Source: Candidatus Eiseniibacteriota bacterium
Lineage (GTDB): Bacteria; Eisenbacteria; RBG-16-71-46; CAIMUX01
Assembly (NCBI GenBank): GCA_029569475.1
Contig: JAKQSZ010000035.1
Span: forward strand, 20,253-84,252
Reading direction: 5' to 3'
DNA length: 64,000 nucleotides
Below the pieces are notes generated by a model, which saw only the letters and a list, made by a program, of their open reading frames with translations, had not been told where the DNA came from and did not search any database. The translations under genes were made by a program, and so were the position numbers. Positions 24,864 to 33,771 of the stretch are shown piece by piece (position 1 is the first letter of the stretch; every line of letters starts with the position of its first letter).

Positions 24864-25580
24864 CTAGTCGAGCCAGGACCCGAAGCGTTCGATTCGGAGG
24901 CGATCCCAGGGGGCGGCCCCTGTCTCCTTGTTCCAGGAAAGGGCGATCAGGCGCGCCGTGCCGATGATGTTGTCCTCTGGGATCGCGCCGAAGTAGCGGC
25001 TGTCGCGGGAGTCGTCGCGATTGTCGCCCATGAGGAAGACCGTTCCCGGGGGGACGCGGTAGGGGCCAAAGTTGTCCCGGTTGCCCATTTCATCCAGGAT
25101 CCCCGGCTGCTCGTAGTCCGGAGGCAGAACGTAGTCATCCTGGTGCACGACATAGCGTGTCTCGTCCCGAGGTTCTCCGTTGATCCAGACCTGCTTGGAG
25201 CGGACCTCGACCAGGTCGCCCGGCAGGCCGATCACCCGCTTGATGTACTGCCCCGACGGGCAGTCCGGAACCTCGAAGACCACGATGTCGCCCCGCTTCA
25301 CGCCCCGCAGTCCGGGCAGCTTGACCGCCGGGAGGTGCACGCCGAGGTCCGTCCACGGGATGCCGATCCAGTGAGGCGTGCGGGGGCCCAGCGTCAGCTT
25401 GTCGGCCAACAGGAAGTCACCGGGCCGGATCGTCCGTTCCATGGAGCCCGTGGGCACCTGGTAGGCCTGGACAATGCCGATCTGCAAGGTCAGGAAGATC
25501 AAGAGGAAGGAGGGGACCTCGCGAAAGGCCCGCCCGGCGGGGCGGTATCGCCGACTGGGACTGCGGTGGTTTGTGGTCAT
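24864..25580 (-). CDS. lepB: Signal peptidase I
   Basis: 238 residues, ATG preceded by AGGAGA. One N-terminal membrane helix (VPSFLLIFLTLQIGIVQAY) anchors the protein. The catalytic serine is Ser46 in QVPTGSMERTI and the general base is Lys114 in GQYIKRVIGLPGD. Box E is GDNRDDSRDSRYFGAIP. The enzyme cuts signal peptides from exported proteins at the outer face of the inner membrane. Only one N-terminal span is present rather than the two of the E. coli enzyme, which is common outside proteobacteria. The gene is complete and stands alone on the minus strand. Confidence 0.95.
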   Translation of the reverse strand: MTTNHRSPSRRYRPAGRAFREVPSFLLIFLTLQIGIVQAYQVPTGSMERTIRPGDFLLADKLTLGPRTPHWIGIPWTDLGVHLPAVKLPGLRGVKRGDIVVFEVPDCPSGQYIKRVIGLPGDLVEVRSKQVWINGEPRDETRYVVHQDDYVLPPDYEQPGILDEMGNRDNFGPYRVPPGTVFLMGDNRDDSRDSRYFGAIPEDNIIGTARLIALSWNKETGAAPWDRLRIERFGSWLD

Positions 25581-25861
25581 CGGGATCTCCTGTCTCCATT
25601 CTCGAAGATCGTCCCGCCGGTCGGAACCGACCGGTCTCCGTCGCCTGGACAGCCTCCGGTCCGGTGAACCCGCGAGAAAGCGAGTCGGTTCCCACGCGGT
25701 AGCCATCGGACGGGCCCCACGAGCGGACCAGAACCCTCCCGGGCCCCTCAGGCCCGAGTCTCTCGATAGCGTCGCCGCCGGCGGTGTACACTCATGGACT
25801 CACGGGGGCGAACAGGATCTCCGAACTTTGGCTCTCGCCCGGCGCGAAGGAGAAAGACCAA

Positions 25862-26386
25862 ATGACGTTGACTGAAGTGCTCAAGCAGGAAGCCCAGGCC
25901 ATGTACGCGGTCACGGAAAAGCTGTTCGGTCTCGTGCAGCCATCCGATCTGGGCTGGAAGCCCACCACCGGCTCCAACTGGATGACGGTCGCTCAGGTGA
26001 TGCATCACTGCACCAATGCCTGCGGCGTCTGCGTGAAGGGATTCGTCACCGGAGACTGGGGGCTTCCCCCGGGGGCCTCGTTCGAGGACATGCCGGCCGA
26101 GGCCATGATGCCCCCGGCCGAGAAACTGCCGGCCGTGCAGAGCGTGGAAGAAGCGAAGCGCCTCCTGGCCGAGGACCGCGAGATCGCCATGCGTTTCCTC
26201 GCGGAAACAGGGGAGGAGAACCTGCTCTCCCGGAAGATGGCCGCCCCGTGGGGAGGACCGGAGACAACCCTCTTCCAGCACCTCGATCACATGATCGGCC
26301 ATCTGGGACAGCACAAGGGGCAGCTTTTCTACTACCTGAAGCTCATGGGCAAGAACGTGAACACGATGACCCTCTGGGGCGATTAG
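25862..26386 (+). CDS. DinB/YfiT-like four-helix protein
   Basis: 174 residues, ATG preceded by AAGGAG. It has the DinB helical bundle with three histidines placed for metal binding: one in VMHHCTNACG and two in DHMIGHLGQHKGQLFYYLK. The N-terminus EVLKQEAQAMYAVTEKLF is helical. DinB-superfamily members are metal-dependent thiol S-transferases or have no known activity. Unlike most family members it lacks a long N-terminal extension. It is monocistronic and converges with the ThrRS gene. Confidence 0.82.
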   Translation: MTLTEVLKQEAQAMYAVTEKLFGLVQPSDLGWKPTTGSNWMTVAQVMHHCTNACGVCVKGFVTGDWGLPPGASFEDMPAEAMMPPAEKLPAVQSVEEAKRLLAEDREIAMRFLAETGEENLLSRKMAAPWGGPETTLFQHLDHMIGHLGQHKGQLFYYLKLMGKNVNTMTLWGD

Positions 26387-26425
26387 CCCCACTCCAGGAT
26401 GGTTGGACGCCTGCGTCGCTTCGCC

Positions 26426-26447
26426 TCCGGAACTCTGCTCTTCCGGA
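26426..26447. terminator. Weak hairpin between converging genes
   Basis: TCCGGAA at 26426-26432 pairs with TTCCGGA at 26441-26447 over an 8-base loop, 40 bases past the DinB stop. No T run follows. It could end transcription from either side. Confidence 0.35.
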
Positions 26448-26526
26448 AAGTGAGCGCGTTACATCATCGCTGGCCATCCTCTCCGGGGTGGCCAGCTCGT
26501 TGGCCGACCGCGCCGGGCACGGCCCG

Positions 26527-28407
26527 TCATCCGACGAAGATCGGCCGCACGGAGAGCCGTCGTGGGGTGTTGGCGGCGAGCAACGGCTTGCCCGCGGTCT
26601 CCGCAGCCATCCTTTCCAGGAACGCGTCCAGCGGCACTTCGACCTGTTCCCCGAGTCGCGGCCGCACCGCCAACGCGCCTCCGGACAGCTCTCTCTCTCC
26701 AACCACCAGAGCGTAGGGAATCCACTCCCTCTCCGACTCGCGAATCTTCCTGGTGATCCTGAGCGGTCGATCGTCAACGTCGACGCGGTAGGGAATCCGT
26801 TCGGCCAGTTGCAGCGCTCCTTCGACATGCGCTTCCGCGACGGGCAGAACCCGCACCTGGATGGGGGCGAGCCACACCGGAAAGAACGCTTTCTCACCTC
26901 GGCTCAGCCGCATCGCCTGGGTCTCCAGAATCGCATAGACGTTGCGGTCGACCGACCCGGAAACCGAGGTATGCATGAGAAGGGGCCGTTTCCGCGTGCC
27001 ATCCTCCGCCACATAGCTGATCTCGAACCGCTCGCTGTTCTCCACATCGATCTGAACCGTCGAGAGGCAGGCAGCCTTCTTCGCCGAGTCGATGAAGTTC
27101 ATCTCGAACTTCGCCACGAAATAGAAGAAGCGCTCGTCCCAGACCTCGACCAGGGCGGGACGACCCAGTGTCCTCATGATCTGCTCGATGAAGCCCGGGT
27201 TCTCGTCCAGGAAGCTGCGGACGAAACGGATGGCGGGGACGCACTCCAGCTCGATGTCCCTCAGCCATCGCAGGCACAGTGACACCTGGCGGATGAACTC
27301 CGCCTTTGCCATGTCCGTGTCGCGCACCAATGTGTGCATATCGGGCATGGTGAAGGCGCGCAGGCGCCGGAGACCGGCCACCTCGCCGCTCTGCTCGCGC
27401 CGGAAGGAAAAGTGCGTCAGCTCGTAGAGGCGCATCGGAAGATCGCGATGGGAGGTGACCATGTCCCGCTGGATCATGTATTGACCGAAGCAAGCGGCAA
27501 AGCGCAAGAAGAACTCCTTCTCGTCGCTCTTCACCACGTATTGGCGAGCTGGAAACCGGTGCAGGTACTTCGACAAGGCCGGGTGACCGTAGTCATACAT
27601 GATCGGGGTCTCGACCTGCATGGCGCCGTAACCAACGACCATGTCGGTCACGCGCTGTTCCAGGAGCCGCTTCATGATCAGCCCCTTCGGATACCAGCGC
27701 AGATTGCCGGAGTCGGAGGCCGGCTCGTAGTCCACCAGCTCCTGTTCGCGCATGAGCTTGATGTGGGGCGGCGCTTCCTCTACCTGACGAGTGCCCTCGC
27801 GTTCATATGCGAATAGATCGTCCAGGCCCGGGTCCGCGGCGAAACTGAACGCATCCGCGGCAACAAAGGAGCCGTCCGGCTGGTACACCCGCCATTCCGA
27901 TCGCAGCGTCTTCTCCGCGGCCAAAGCTTTCGATTCGGCGACCTCGACCCGAGGCGTTCCGCCCGCCTGACCGGCGGGAACCAGGGTCATGGCCAGCTCG
28001 GAGAGAGGGTGTCCCTTGCACCGGATTTCGAACGCCTTGTAGTAGCCGAAGGGAGCGCGATGGATTTCGAGGCCGGCGCAGCCCCGGAGAAACTCGAACG
28101 ATGTGTCCAGCACCTCAGTGGCGATGCCAGGCCGGGCCAGGTCGCTGGAGAGATGGGCGTAGGGGTAGACCATGATCCGTCTGGCGCCAATCTTCTCCGC
28201 GGTGTTCCGGATCTGGTTGGCCGCCTGTGTGGCCACATCCTTGACGCCGGACTCGTCCACCTTTTCCACAGCTATGAACGCGACGAGTACCTCCTCGACC
28301 TCACCGCGCTCCTCGCCGGGGCGAAGCGCGTCGGTGTGCGCGGCGACGCTGGTCTTGTCCTGTACCTGAAACGCAAACCTGTCCGCATGGATCATCATCA
28401 GGCGCAT
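26527..28407 (-). CDS. thrS: Threonyl-tRNA synthetase, archaeal type
   Basis: 626 residues, ATG preceded by AGAGGAG. The N-terminus (MRLMMIHADRFAFQVQDKTS) and the following 140 residues match the archaeal ThrRS editing domain (D-aminoacyl-tRNA deacylase-like), not the bacterial TGS plus N2 arrangement. The catalytic class II domain follows, with motif 2 YELTHFSFRREQSGEVAGLR then RLRAFTMPDMHTL. That run is typical of archaeal enzymes. The anticodon-binding domain is at the C-terminus (QVRVLPVAEAHVEGALQLA). It charges tRNA-Thr. No second thrS is seen in this window. The gene is complete. Confidence 0.9.
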   Translation of the reverse strand: MRLMMIHADRFAFQVQDKTSVAAHTDALRPGEERGEVEEVLVAFIAVEKVDESGVKDVATQAANQIRNTAEKIGARRIMVYPYAHLSSDLARPGIATEVLDTSFEFLRGCAGLEIHRAPFGYYKAFEIRCKGHPLSELAMTLVPAGQAGGTPRVEVAESKALAAEKTLRSEWRVYQPDGSFVAADAFSFAADPGLDDLFAYEREGTRQVEEAPPHIKLMREQELVDYEPASDSGNLRWYPKGLIMKRLLEQRVTDMVVGYGAMQVETPIMYDYGHPALSKYLHRFPARQYVVKSDEKEFFLRFAACFGQYMIQRDMVTSHRDLPMRLYELTHFSFRREQSGEVAGLRRLRAFTMPDMHTLVRDTDMAKAEFIRQVSLCLRWLRDIELECVPAIRFVRSFLDENPGFIEQIMRTLGRPALVEVWDERFFYFVAKFEMNFIDSAKKAACLSTVQIDVENSERFEISYVAEDGTRKRPLLMHTSVSGSVDRNVYAILETQAMRLSRGEKAFFPVWLAPIQVRVLPVAEAHVEGALQLAERIPYRVDVDDRPLRITRKIRESEREWIPYALVVGERELSGGALAVRPRLGEQVEVPLDAFLERMAAETAGKPLLAANTPRRLSVRPIFVG

Positions 28408-28639
28408 GGGGGCTCCTCTGGGCTCCGTCTTGGAGTGGCCGCTACTTGGCAGGTGCAGGATAGCACCCGCGCGCAGGATCCCGACACCTCCGGAGTCTCC
28501 CGATCTCCCGGTGAACCAGCGCCTCGCGGTGTGCCGCCAGAGATACGGACGGCGCCGCCCTCCCGCCGGTCTGAACCACGGAAGGGCGACGCCGCCGGGG
28601 CGCCCCATGTGCCCGTGAGGGTCTGGGCGAGAACCGTCC

Positions 28640-29773
28640 CTACCTCGTCGGGACCAGCTCGACTCGGCGGTTTCTCGCGCGGCCCTCCTCCGTGTCGTTG
28701 GACGCAATCGGCCTGGCCTCTCCATAACCGCGCACCGTCAACCGGTCCGCGGCAACGCCGAGCGCGACCAGACGGTCGCGGACGGTCCGGGCCCGCCGCT
28801 CGGAGAGCCGCAGGTTGTATGCCTCGGAACCCTTGCTGTCCGCGAAGCCCTGCACCTCGAGGCGCAACGAGGGATCACGCTGCAACATCTCCGCGTTTCG
28901 CTGCAGGATCTCCTCGGCGCGGGGAGTGAGCCGGTCGACATCGTATTCGAACTCGACCAGCCGCAACTCCAGCGGCGGAAGAGGCGGCGCCTCGGAGCGC
29001 GGCGGCTCCGGCGCGGGTGGTGGAGGAGCCGGGGCCGGCGGCGGAGGGACCGGTGCGGGCGGCGGTGGTGGAGGCGGCGGTGGAGGCGGCGATGGCCGGA
29101 CCGACTCGGGCATCTCTGCGTCGCGTCCGCCGAAGAGGTGCGAGAGCCCCAGGGACGCCTCCGCGTTGTGCTGCCACGAATCCACCCAGCCGCCCACGTC
29201 CATGCTGCGCACGCGTGCATCCAGGCGGAGCAGCCATGGGTCCGAGAGCCGCCAGGAGTAACCGGCGCCGCCGTGGATTCCGAAGCCCCACTCATCCAGG
29301 TCTTCGATCTGCACGCGTTCCGCGCCGCCGCCCAGACCGAGGAAGGGTCCGGTCCGCCCGCCATGGAACCTGTACAAGAGCGTCAGCCGGTAGGAGTCGA
29401 AATCCGCATCGTAGGTGCCCGGCCGCGTAAACACCGTGCCCGCCTGGGGGAGCGTGCCCTTTACCTCTCCCCAGAATCTCTGGGCGCTCAGCTCGACCCC
29501 CCAAAGCCCGAGGGGAGCGATGCCGAAACGGGCACCGGCCAGCGGTCCGAAGCGCCGTTTGTCGAGACCATGCTTGTCGTTGTTACCGGCGCCGCCAAAG
29601 ATGCCCAGCTCGAAGGGGGGAGAACCCTGATCGGATCCGGACATCGCGGTACGGTGTCCATCGGATCCGGTTTGTGCATGAGCGCATCCTCCGATCGGGA
29701 TCGAAATGGTCAGGCCCGCGAGCAACGCTGCCGTGGCGATCGTTGCCAGATCCCGGCATTCCCATGACTTCAT
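28640..29773 (-). CDS. OmpA-family outer-membrane protein with proline-rich linker
   Basis: 377 residues, starting at the second of two adjacent ATGs because AGGAGG lies at the right distance from it. Signal segment: TIATAALLAGLTISIPIGG. Residues about 50-225 form an eight-strand-like barrel (ELGIFGGAGNN; YRLTLLYRFHGG; LSHLFGGRDAE). A linker of about 40 residues is nearly all Pro and Ala. The C-terminal OmpA domain has GFADSKGSEAYNLRLSERRA, then the expected RARNRRVELV. It binds peptidoglycan and links it to the outer membrane. It is divergent from the DUF455 gene. Confidence 0.9.
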   Translation of the reverse strand: MKSWECRDLATIATAALLAGLTISIPIGGCAHAQTGSDGHRTAMSGSDQGSPPFELGIFGGAGNNDKHGLDKRRFGPLAGARFGIAPLGLWGVELSAQRFWGEVKGTLPQAGTVFTRPGTYDADFDSYRLTLLYRFHGGRTGPFLGLGGGAERVQIEDLDEWGFGIHGGAGYSWRLSDPWLLRLDARVRSMDVGGWVDSWQHNAEASLGLSHLFGGRDAEMPESVRPSPPPPPPPPPPPAPVPPPPAPAPPPPAPEPPRSEAPPLPPLELRLVEFEYDVDRLTPRAEEILQRNAEMLQRDPSLRLEVQGFADSKGSEAYNLRLSERRARTVRDRLVALGVAADRLTVRGYGEARPIASNDTEEGRARNRRVELVPTR

Positions 29774-30086
29774 CATCCCTCCTGTACTTCTGCGCCACAC
29801 CACGGGGGCATCTCTCCCGGGATGCCGCCGCGAGCGTGCGTCAAGACCCGCGCGAGTCGAAAGCAAGGCCCGTGCCTGCGAAGTCTCGGATCGCAATCCG
29901 CATCGCTGGCGACCGGCCACTTCCTCATGACGCTGCGGGGCCGCCGGGCCCGCCCGGAATATGCGCGCCATTCGGTGTCGGTCTCGACACGGGCGCGATG
30001 ATACCATCCGGTCGCCGGCACATCGCCCGCCGGCGCTACGCGGAACAGGGACCCGCGGGATCGGCGCGTGACGGAAGGAGGCCCGG
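29774..30086. other. Divergent intergenic region
   Basis: 313 bases between the OmpA gene (minus) and the DUF455 gene (plus). I see no gene, tRNA or strong repeat here. Promoters for both flanking genes should lie in it but no convincing boxes stand out. Confidence 0.4.
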
Positions 30087-31043
30087 GTGCTGGAACGGAG
30101 CGTGATCGAGTTGATCCACGCGGTGCTGGCGGAACCCGATCCGGAGCGCAAACTGGCGATGACGGAAGACCTCTGCCGGGACGCCCGCAGGATCGGGAGG
30201 GCATCCTGGCGGGGTTCGCTCGAAGGTTCGATCCCACGGGATGCCCGCGCCGCCGGTGTTCGAGGCGATGATCGAGACGATGAGGGTCGCGCTGGCGGCA
30301 ACTCACCGGGCGCGGCGTTCGACGGGGAAGACACCGCGTCGAACAGGGATCCCGGGCCACCGCCTCCTCGTGATCCGTCGCCGCGTCCGGCGCGGCCCCC
30401 GCACTGGACCGTTCTTCGCCCGGAAGAGATCACCGACCGCGGCAAACTCGCGACCGCGCGTGGCCGCTACTGCCTGATGCACACCGTGGCGCACATCGAA
30501 TTGAGCGCTGTCGAGCTGGCCCTCATGACGGTGGCCGACTTTCCCCAGGAGGACGCGCCGTACCACCACGATTGGCTGCGGGTAGCCGGAGAGGAAGTCA
30601 CGCACGCGCGCCTGGTCTGGCAGAGGCTGCGGGAACTCGGAGGAGACTTCGGCAGCGAGCCCGTCCACCTGGGCCTGTGGGAGACAGCACGCGCCCACCT
30701 CACCCTGATCGAACGCCTCGGGATCGTGCCGCGCATCCTCGAGGCTCGGGGACTGGATGTGTCAGCCCGTCTGCGCGAGCAGCTTCGGGCCGCGGGTGAC
30801 GAGGAGAGCGCCCGCATCCTCGACCGGATCTACCTGGACGAGATCGGGCATGTGCAGGCGGGGAGCCGATGGTTCCGCGCCGCCTGCGCCCGGGCCGGCG
30901 TCGACCCGGAGCGCCGTTTCATCGAGCTGTGGGGGGAGTTCCGCCGGCAACGTAGAGGCCGGCCGGCGCCGCTCGACCGGGAAGGGCGATTGCGGGCCGG
31001 CTTCACCGAGGCAGAGCTGGCGGCCATGTCCAGCGACCTGTAA
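30087..31043 (+). CDS. DUF455 ferritin-like protein
   Basis: 318 residues, GTG start with GGAAGGAGG upstream. From about residue 105 the DUF455 ferritin-like bundle is clear: HTVAHIELSAVELALM, then GEEVTHARLVWQRL and YLDEIGHVQAGSRWF. These carry the Glu/His ligands expected for a di-metal centre. The DUF455 N-terminus is also visible (MLERSVIELIHAVLAEPDPE). About 60 residues between them (positions about 45-105) are low-complexity and rich in Arg, Asp, Gly and Pro. The family is often near oxidative-stress or tRNA-modification genes, but here the downstream neighbours are ABC exporter genes. Function not established. Confidence 0.75.
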   Translation: MLERSVIELIHAVLAEPDPERKLAMTEDLCRDARRIGRASWRGSLEGSIPRDARAAGVRGDDRDDEGRAGGNSPGAAFDGEDTASNRDPGPPPPRDPSPRPARPPHWTVLRPEEITDRGKLATARGRYCLMHTVAHIELSAVELALMTVADFPQEDAPYHHDWLRVAGEEVTHARLVWQRLRELGGDFGSEPVHLGLWETARAHLTLIERLGIVPRILEARGLDVSARLREQLRAAGDEESARILDRIYLDEIGHVQAGSRWFRAACARAGVDPERRFIELWGEFRRQRRGRPAPLDREGRLRAGFTEAELAAMSSDL

Positions 31044-31073
31044 CAAACACGAATGACCCAGGAGCGCCATCCC

Positions 31074-32354
31074 ATGCGTACCAACTGGGACACCTTCACC
31101 GCCGTGCTGCGGAAAGACCTCAAGCGCCGTTGGCGCAGTCCTCTCGCGGCGATCATCCTGCTGATCTTCCCGCTCGTCTTCTCCCTTCTCATCGGGCTCG
31201 CGTTCGGCCGCAGTGGGGAAAAGATCGCTCCGATCCGCCTCGCGCTCGTGGACGAGGACCGGACCCTGGTCTCGAGGATGGTGGGAGCCGCGTTTCGGGA
31301 GGAAAGGGGCGGACCCGCCTTTGACATCGTGGAGGCGACTTACGACGAGGCGCTCCGCATGGTCGAGCGGGATCGCGTATCCGCGCTGGTTCGCGTTCCG
31401 AGCGGGCTGATGGATTCCATCCTCGCCGGCCGGCCGGCCGTGCTCGAGGTGGTCCGCAATCCATCGGAAGTCGTGTACCCCGAGATCGTGGAGACCTACG
31501 TCGAGGTCCTGGCGCAATTCGGAGGTTCGGCTTCCCGTCTGCTGGCCGAGCCTTTGGAGCGCATCCGCGGCGCCTTCGAAGGGGAGCGCGCTCCGGAGGA
31601 GGCCTTCGTGGCCGGCATCTCCACGGAGATCTACCAGACCATGCGCCACGCCGGCCGCTACCTGCTGCCGCCCTTGATCCGCCTGGAGAATGCCGGGGTG
31701 GAGACGGAGCCCGGCCCGGGCGAAACGGCGCCACCGGCGGCCGCACCGACGCCCTCGGCGATCGGCATCTCCGTCCTGGTGCTCCCGGGGATGGCGGTCT
31801 ATGCCCTCCTGATGCTCGCACTCGTGTCGATGGTCGACTTCCATCGGGAAGCGGTTACGGGCACGATGGCCCGCCAGTTCATCGCACCCATCCGCTTCCC
31901 CGCGGTGGTCGCGGGCAAGATCGCCGCGGTCTGGGTCGTGTCGTTGATCGCCATCGCGATTCTAGCCGCGATGGCCGCGTTCTGGGCGCCGCGCGGCATC
32001 CACTTCGGAGGCTTCGTCCTCCTCTCCATGGCGGTGGCGCTCTTCGCAACCGGTTTCGCCGCCCTCGTCCAGTCGATCTCGCGTTCGGAACGGACCGGCT
32101 CGGTGGTGGGGAGCATTCTCGTCCTGCTGATGTCCATGCTGGGCGGCTCCTTCATCCCCATGGAGGGAATGCCGCCGGGGCTGCGCGCGATGGCGCCGTT
32201 CTCCCTCGTCTTCTGGGGCACCTCCGGATACCGGGAGCTTCTCGCCGGCGGCGTGAGCATCCTTGCGAACGTGCTCGTCCTGGCGGCATTCGGGCTGGCC
32301 TGCTGCGCCATTGCCGGCCTCTTGTACACGAGGCGCTACCGGACGGGAGGATGA
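31074..32354 (+). CDS. ABC-2 type transporter permease (first of pair)
   Basis: 426 residues from the ATG at 31074, which has GGAG nine bases upstream; an earlier ATG at 31053 has none. The layout is that of ABC-2 permeases of the drug/Na+ export type: one N-terminal helix (AAIILLIFPLVFSLLIGLAF), a large external loop of about 190 residues, then five or six helices. FHREAVTGTMARQFIAP and GGSFIPMEGMPPGLRAMAPFS are the characteristic ABC-2 cytoplasmic and re-entrant motifs. It pairs with the next permease and with the ATPase encoded on the opposite strand at 33772-34785. Confidence 0.87.
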   Translation: MRTNWDTFTAVLRKDLKRRWRSPLAAIILLIFPLVFSLLIGLAFGRSGEKIAPIRLALVDEDRTLVSRMVGAAFREERGGPAFDIVEATYDEALRMVERDRVSALVRVPSGLMDSILAGRPAVLEVVRNPSEVVYPEIVETYVEVLAQFGGSASRLLAEPLERIRGAFEGERAPEEAFVAGISTEIYQTMRHAGRYLLPPLIRLENAGVETEPGPGETAPPAAAPTPSAIGISVLVLPGMAVYALLMLALVSMVDFHREAVTGTMARQFIAPIRFPAVVAGKIAAVWVVSLIAIAILAAMAAFWAPRGIHFGGFVLLSMAVALFATGFAALVQSISRSERTGSVVGSILVLLMSMLGGSFIPMEGMPPGLRAMAPFSLVFWGTSGYRELLAGGVSILANVLVLAAFGLACCAIAGLLYTRRYRTGG

Positions 32355-32450
32355 GGTGAGCGAACGCCTGCGTGACAGACCGGCCGGTGACGAGCGCACG
32401 CGCCGCGGAGCCTCGGTCCGGACGACCAGCGGAGAGATGAGGCCCCTGCC

Positions 32451-33761
32451 ATGAGGTCCATCCTGACCGTCGCAGGCTGCATCCTGCGGCTCGAGGCGCG
32501 CGACCGCTCCAATCTCTTCTGGATGCTGGCGATGCCGATCGCCTTCATCGGCATCTTCGGGAACTTCTTCTCGGCTTCCGAGCTGCAACGGACCGCCCTG
32601 GGCGTCGATGACCGCGACGGCAGCTATCTCTCCCAGATGCTGGTGGCTGACCTGGAGAGGGTTTCGGATCTGGCTATCAGACGGGAAGCGGCGGCTTCGC
32701 CGGCCCCGGCGGCGGCACCGCCCGCGCCGCGGAGCTTGCGCATTCCGGCGGGGTTTACCGATAGCCTGGCCGCCGGGAAAGAAGTCGCGCTCGTCATTTC
32801 GGCCACCTCGAACGCCGATGAACAGCACACCATGATCGCCCGAGTGCGCATCGCGCAGGCGATCGGCAGGCTCCTGGCGCAGCTCGCCGAAATCGAACGC
32901 GACACCGCCGTCCCGAATGACGCCCACCAGCAAGGCGCCGCCAACCCGTCGAGCCTGGCCAACCAACAGGCCGCTGGCAACCCGGGGAGCATGGCCAGCC
33001 AGCAGGCCGCCGCCAACTCGCGGAGCCCTGACCATCATACGGGCGGTTCCAGCGCGCGCGACCTCTCCTCGCCGGAGTTCCGCCGGCGCTACCAGGATTT
33101 GCTGGCGCGCCCGGAGCTGATCCAGGTGGTGTCCCGCACTTCCGAACGGGGCCACGTGCTCCCGAGCGGCTTCGCGGGAAGCGCGCAGTCCATGCTGGTG
33201 CTCTTCCTGCTGATGAACACCGCGATCGCCGGCGCTGTCACCCTGGCGCAGGAGCGGCAGAGCCGCGTGCTGTCCAGGCTCGCCACCTTCCCCGTCAGCC
33301 GGTTCGAGCTGCTGGCCGGGCGGGTCCTGGGACTGCTTGCGTTGGCGATGACCCAGGCGGTCATCATCCTCATTGTGGGAGCGGTGGCCTTTCGCGTCTC
33401 CTGGGGGAACGAGCCGCTGGCCCTCTTCTCGATCCTGCTCTGCCTCGGACTCTGTTCGTCGGCTCTTGGAGTGTTGCTCGGCGGCATCTTGCGAACACCC
33501 GAGCAGGCCGGGGCGTTGGCGTGGATCGTTCCTCTCTTCCTCGGAGCTCTCGGAGGGACGTGGTGGCCGCTGGAGATCGTCCCCGGGTGGATGCGTACCC
33601 TCGGCCACATCTCTCCCGCGGCCTGGGCGATGGATGGCATCCACGCGGTCGTCAATTTCGGCCGCGGACCTGCCGGCGCCCTTGTGCCCTGCGCCGTCTT
33701 GCTGGCCGCCACCGTGGTTCTTCTGGTGCTGGGCGCGCGGCAGCTGCGAACCGTCGAGTAG
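32451..33761 (+). CDS. ABC-2 type transporter permease (second of pair), with repeat insert
   Basis: 436 residues. Start ATG follows GAGG nine bases upstream. First helix near residues 23-40 (FWMLAMPIAFIGIFGNFF), a periplasmic loop, then five or six helices from about 215. The usual ABC-2 signature appears as LAQERQSRVLSRLATFPVSR and GTWWPLEIVPGWMRTLGHIS. The loop is expanded by three 12-residue repeats (residues 160-195). It lies 96 bases after the first permease and probably forms a heterodimer with it. It converges on the ATPase gene. Confidence 0.86.
   Translation: MRSILTVAGCILRLEARDRSNLFWMLAMPIAFIGIFGNFFSASELQRTALGVDDRDGSYLSQMLVADLERVSDLAIRREAAASPAPAAAPPAPRSLRIPAGFTDSLAAGKEVALVISATSNADEQHTMIARVRIAQAIGRLLAQLAEIERDTAVPNDAHQQGAANPSSLANQQAAGNPGSMASQQAAANSRSPDHHTGGSSARDLSSPEFRRRYQDLLARPELIQVVSRTSERGHVLPSGFAGSAQSMLVLFLLMNTAIAGAVTLAQERQSRVLSRLATFPVSRFELLAGRVLGLLALAMTQAVIILIVGAVAFRVSWGNEPLALFSILLCLGLCSSALGVLLGGILRTPEQAGALAWIVPLFLGALGGTWWPLEIVPGWMRTLGHISPAAWAMDGIHAVVNFGRGPAGALVPCAVLLAATVVLLVLGARQLRTVE
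32928..33035 (+). repeat. In-frame 36-bp tandem repeat in a permease loop
   Basis: Three diverged copies of a 36-bp unit encode the peptides QQGAANPSSLAN, QQAAGNPGSMAS and QQAAANSRSPDH. The frame is conserved, which suggests expansion under selection for an open reading frame. Confidence 0.8.
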
Positions 33762-33771
33762 CCCCATCGGA

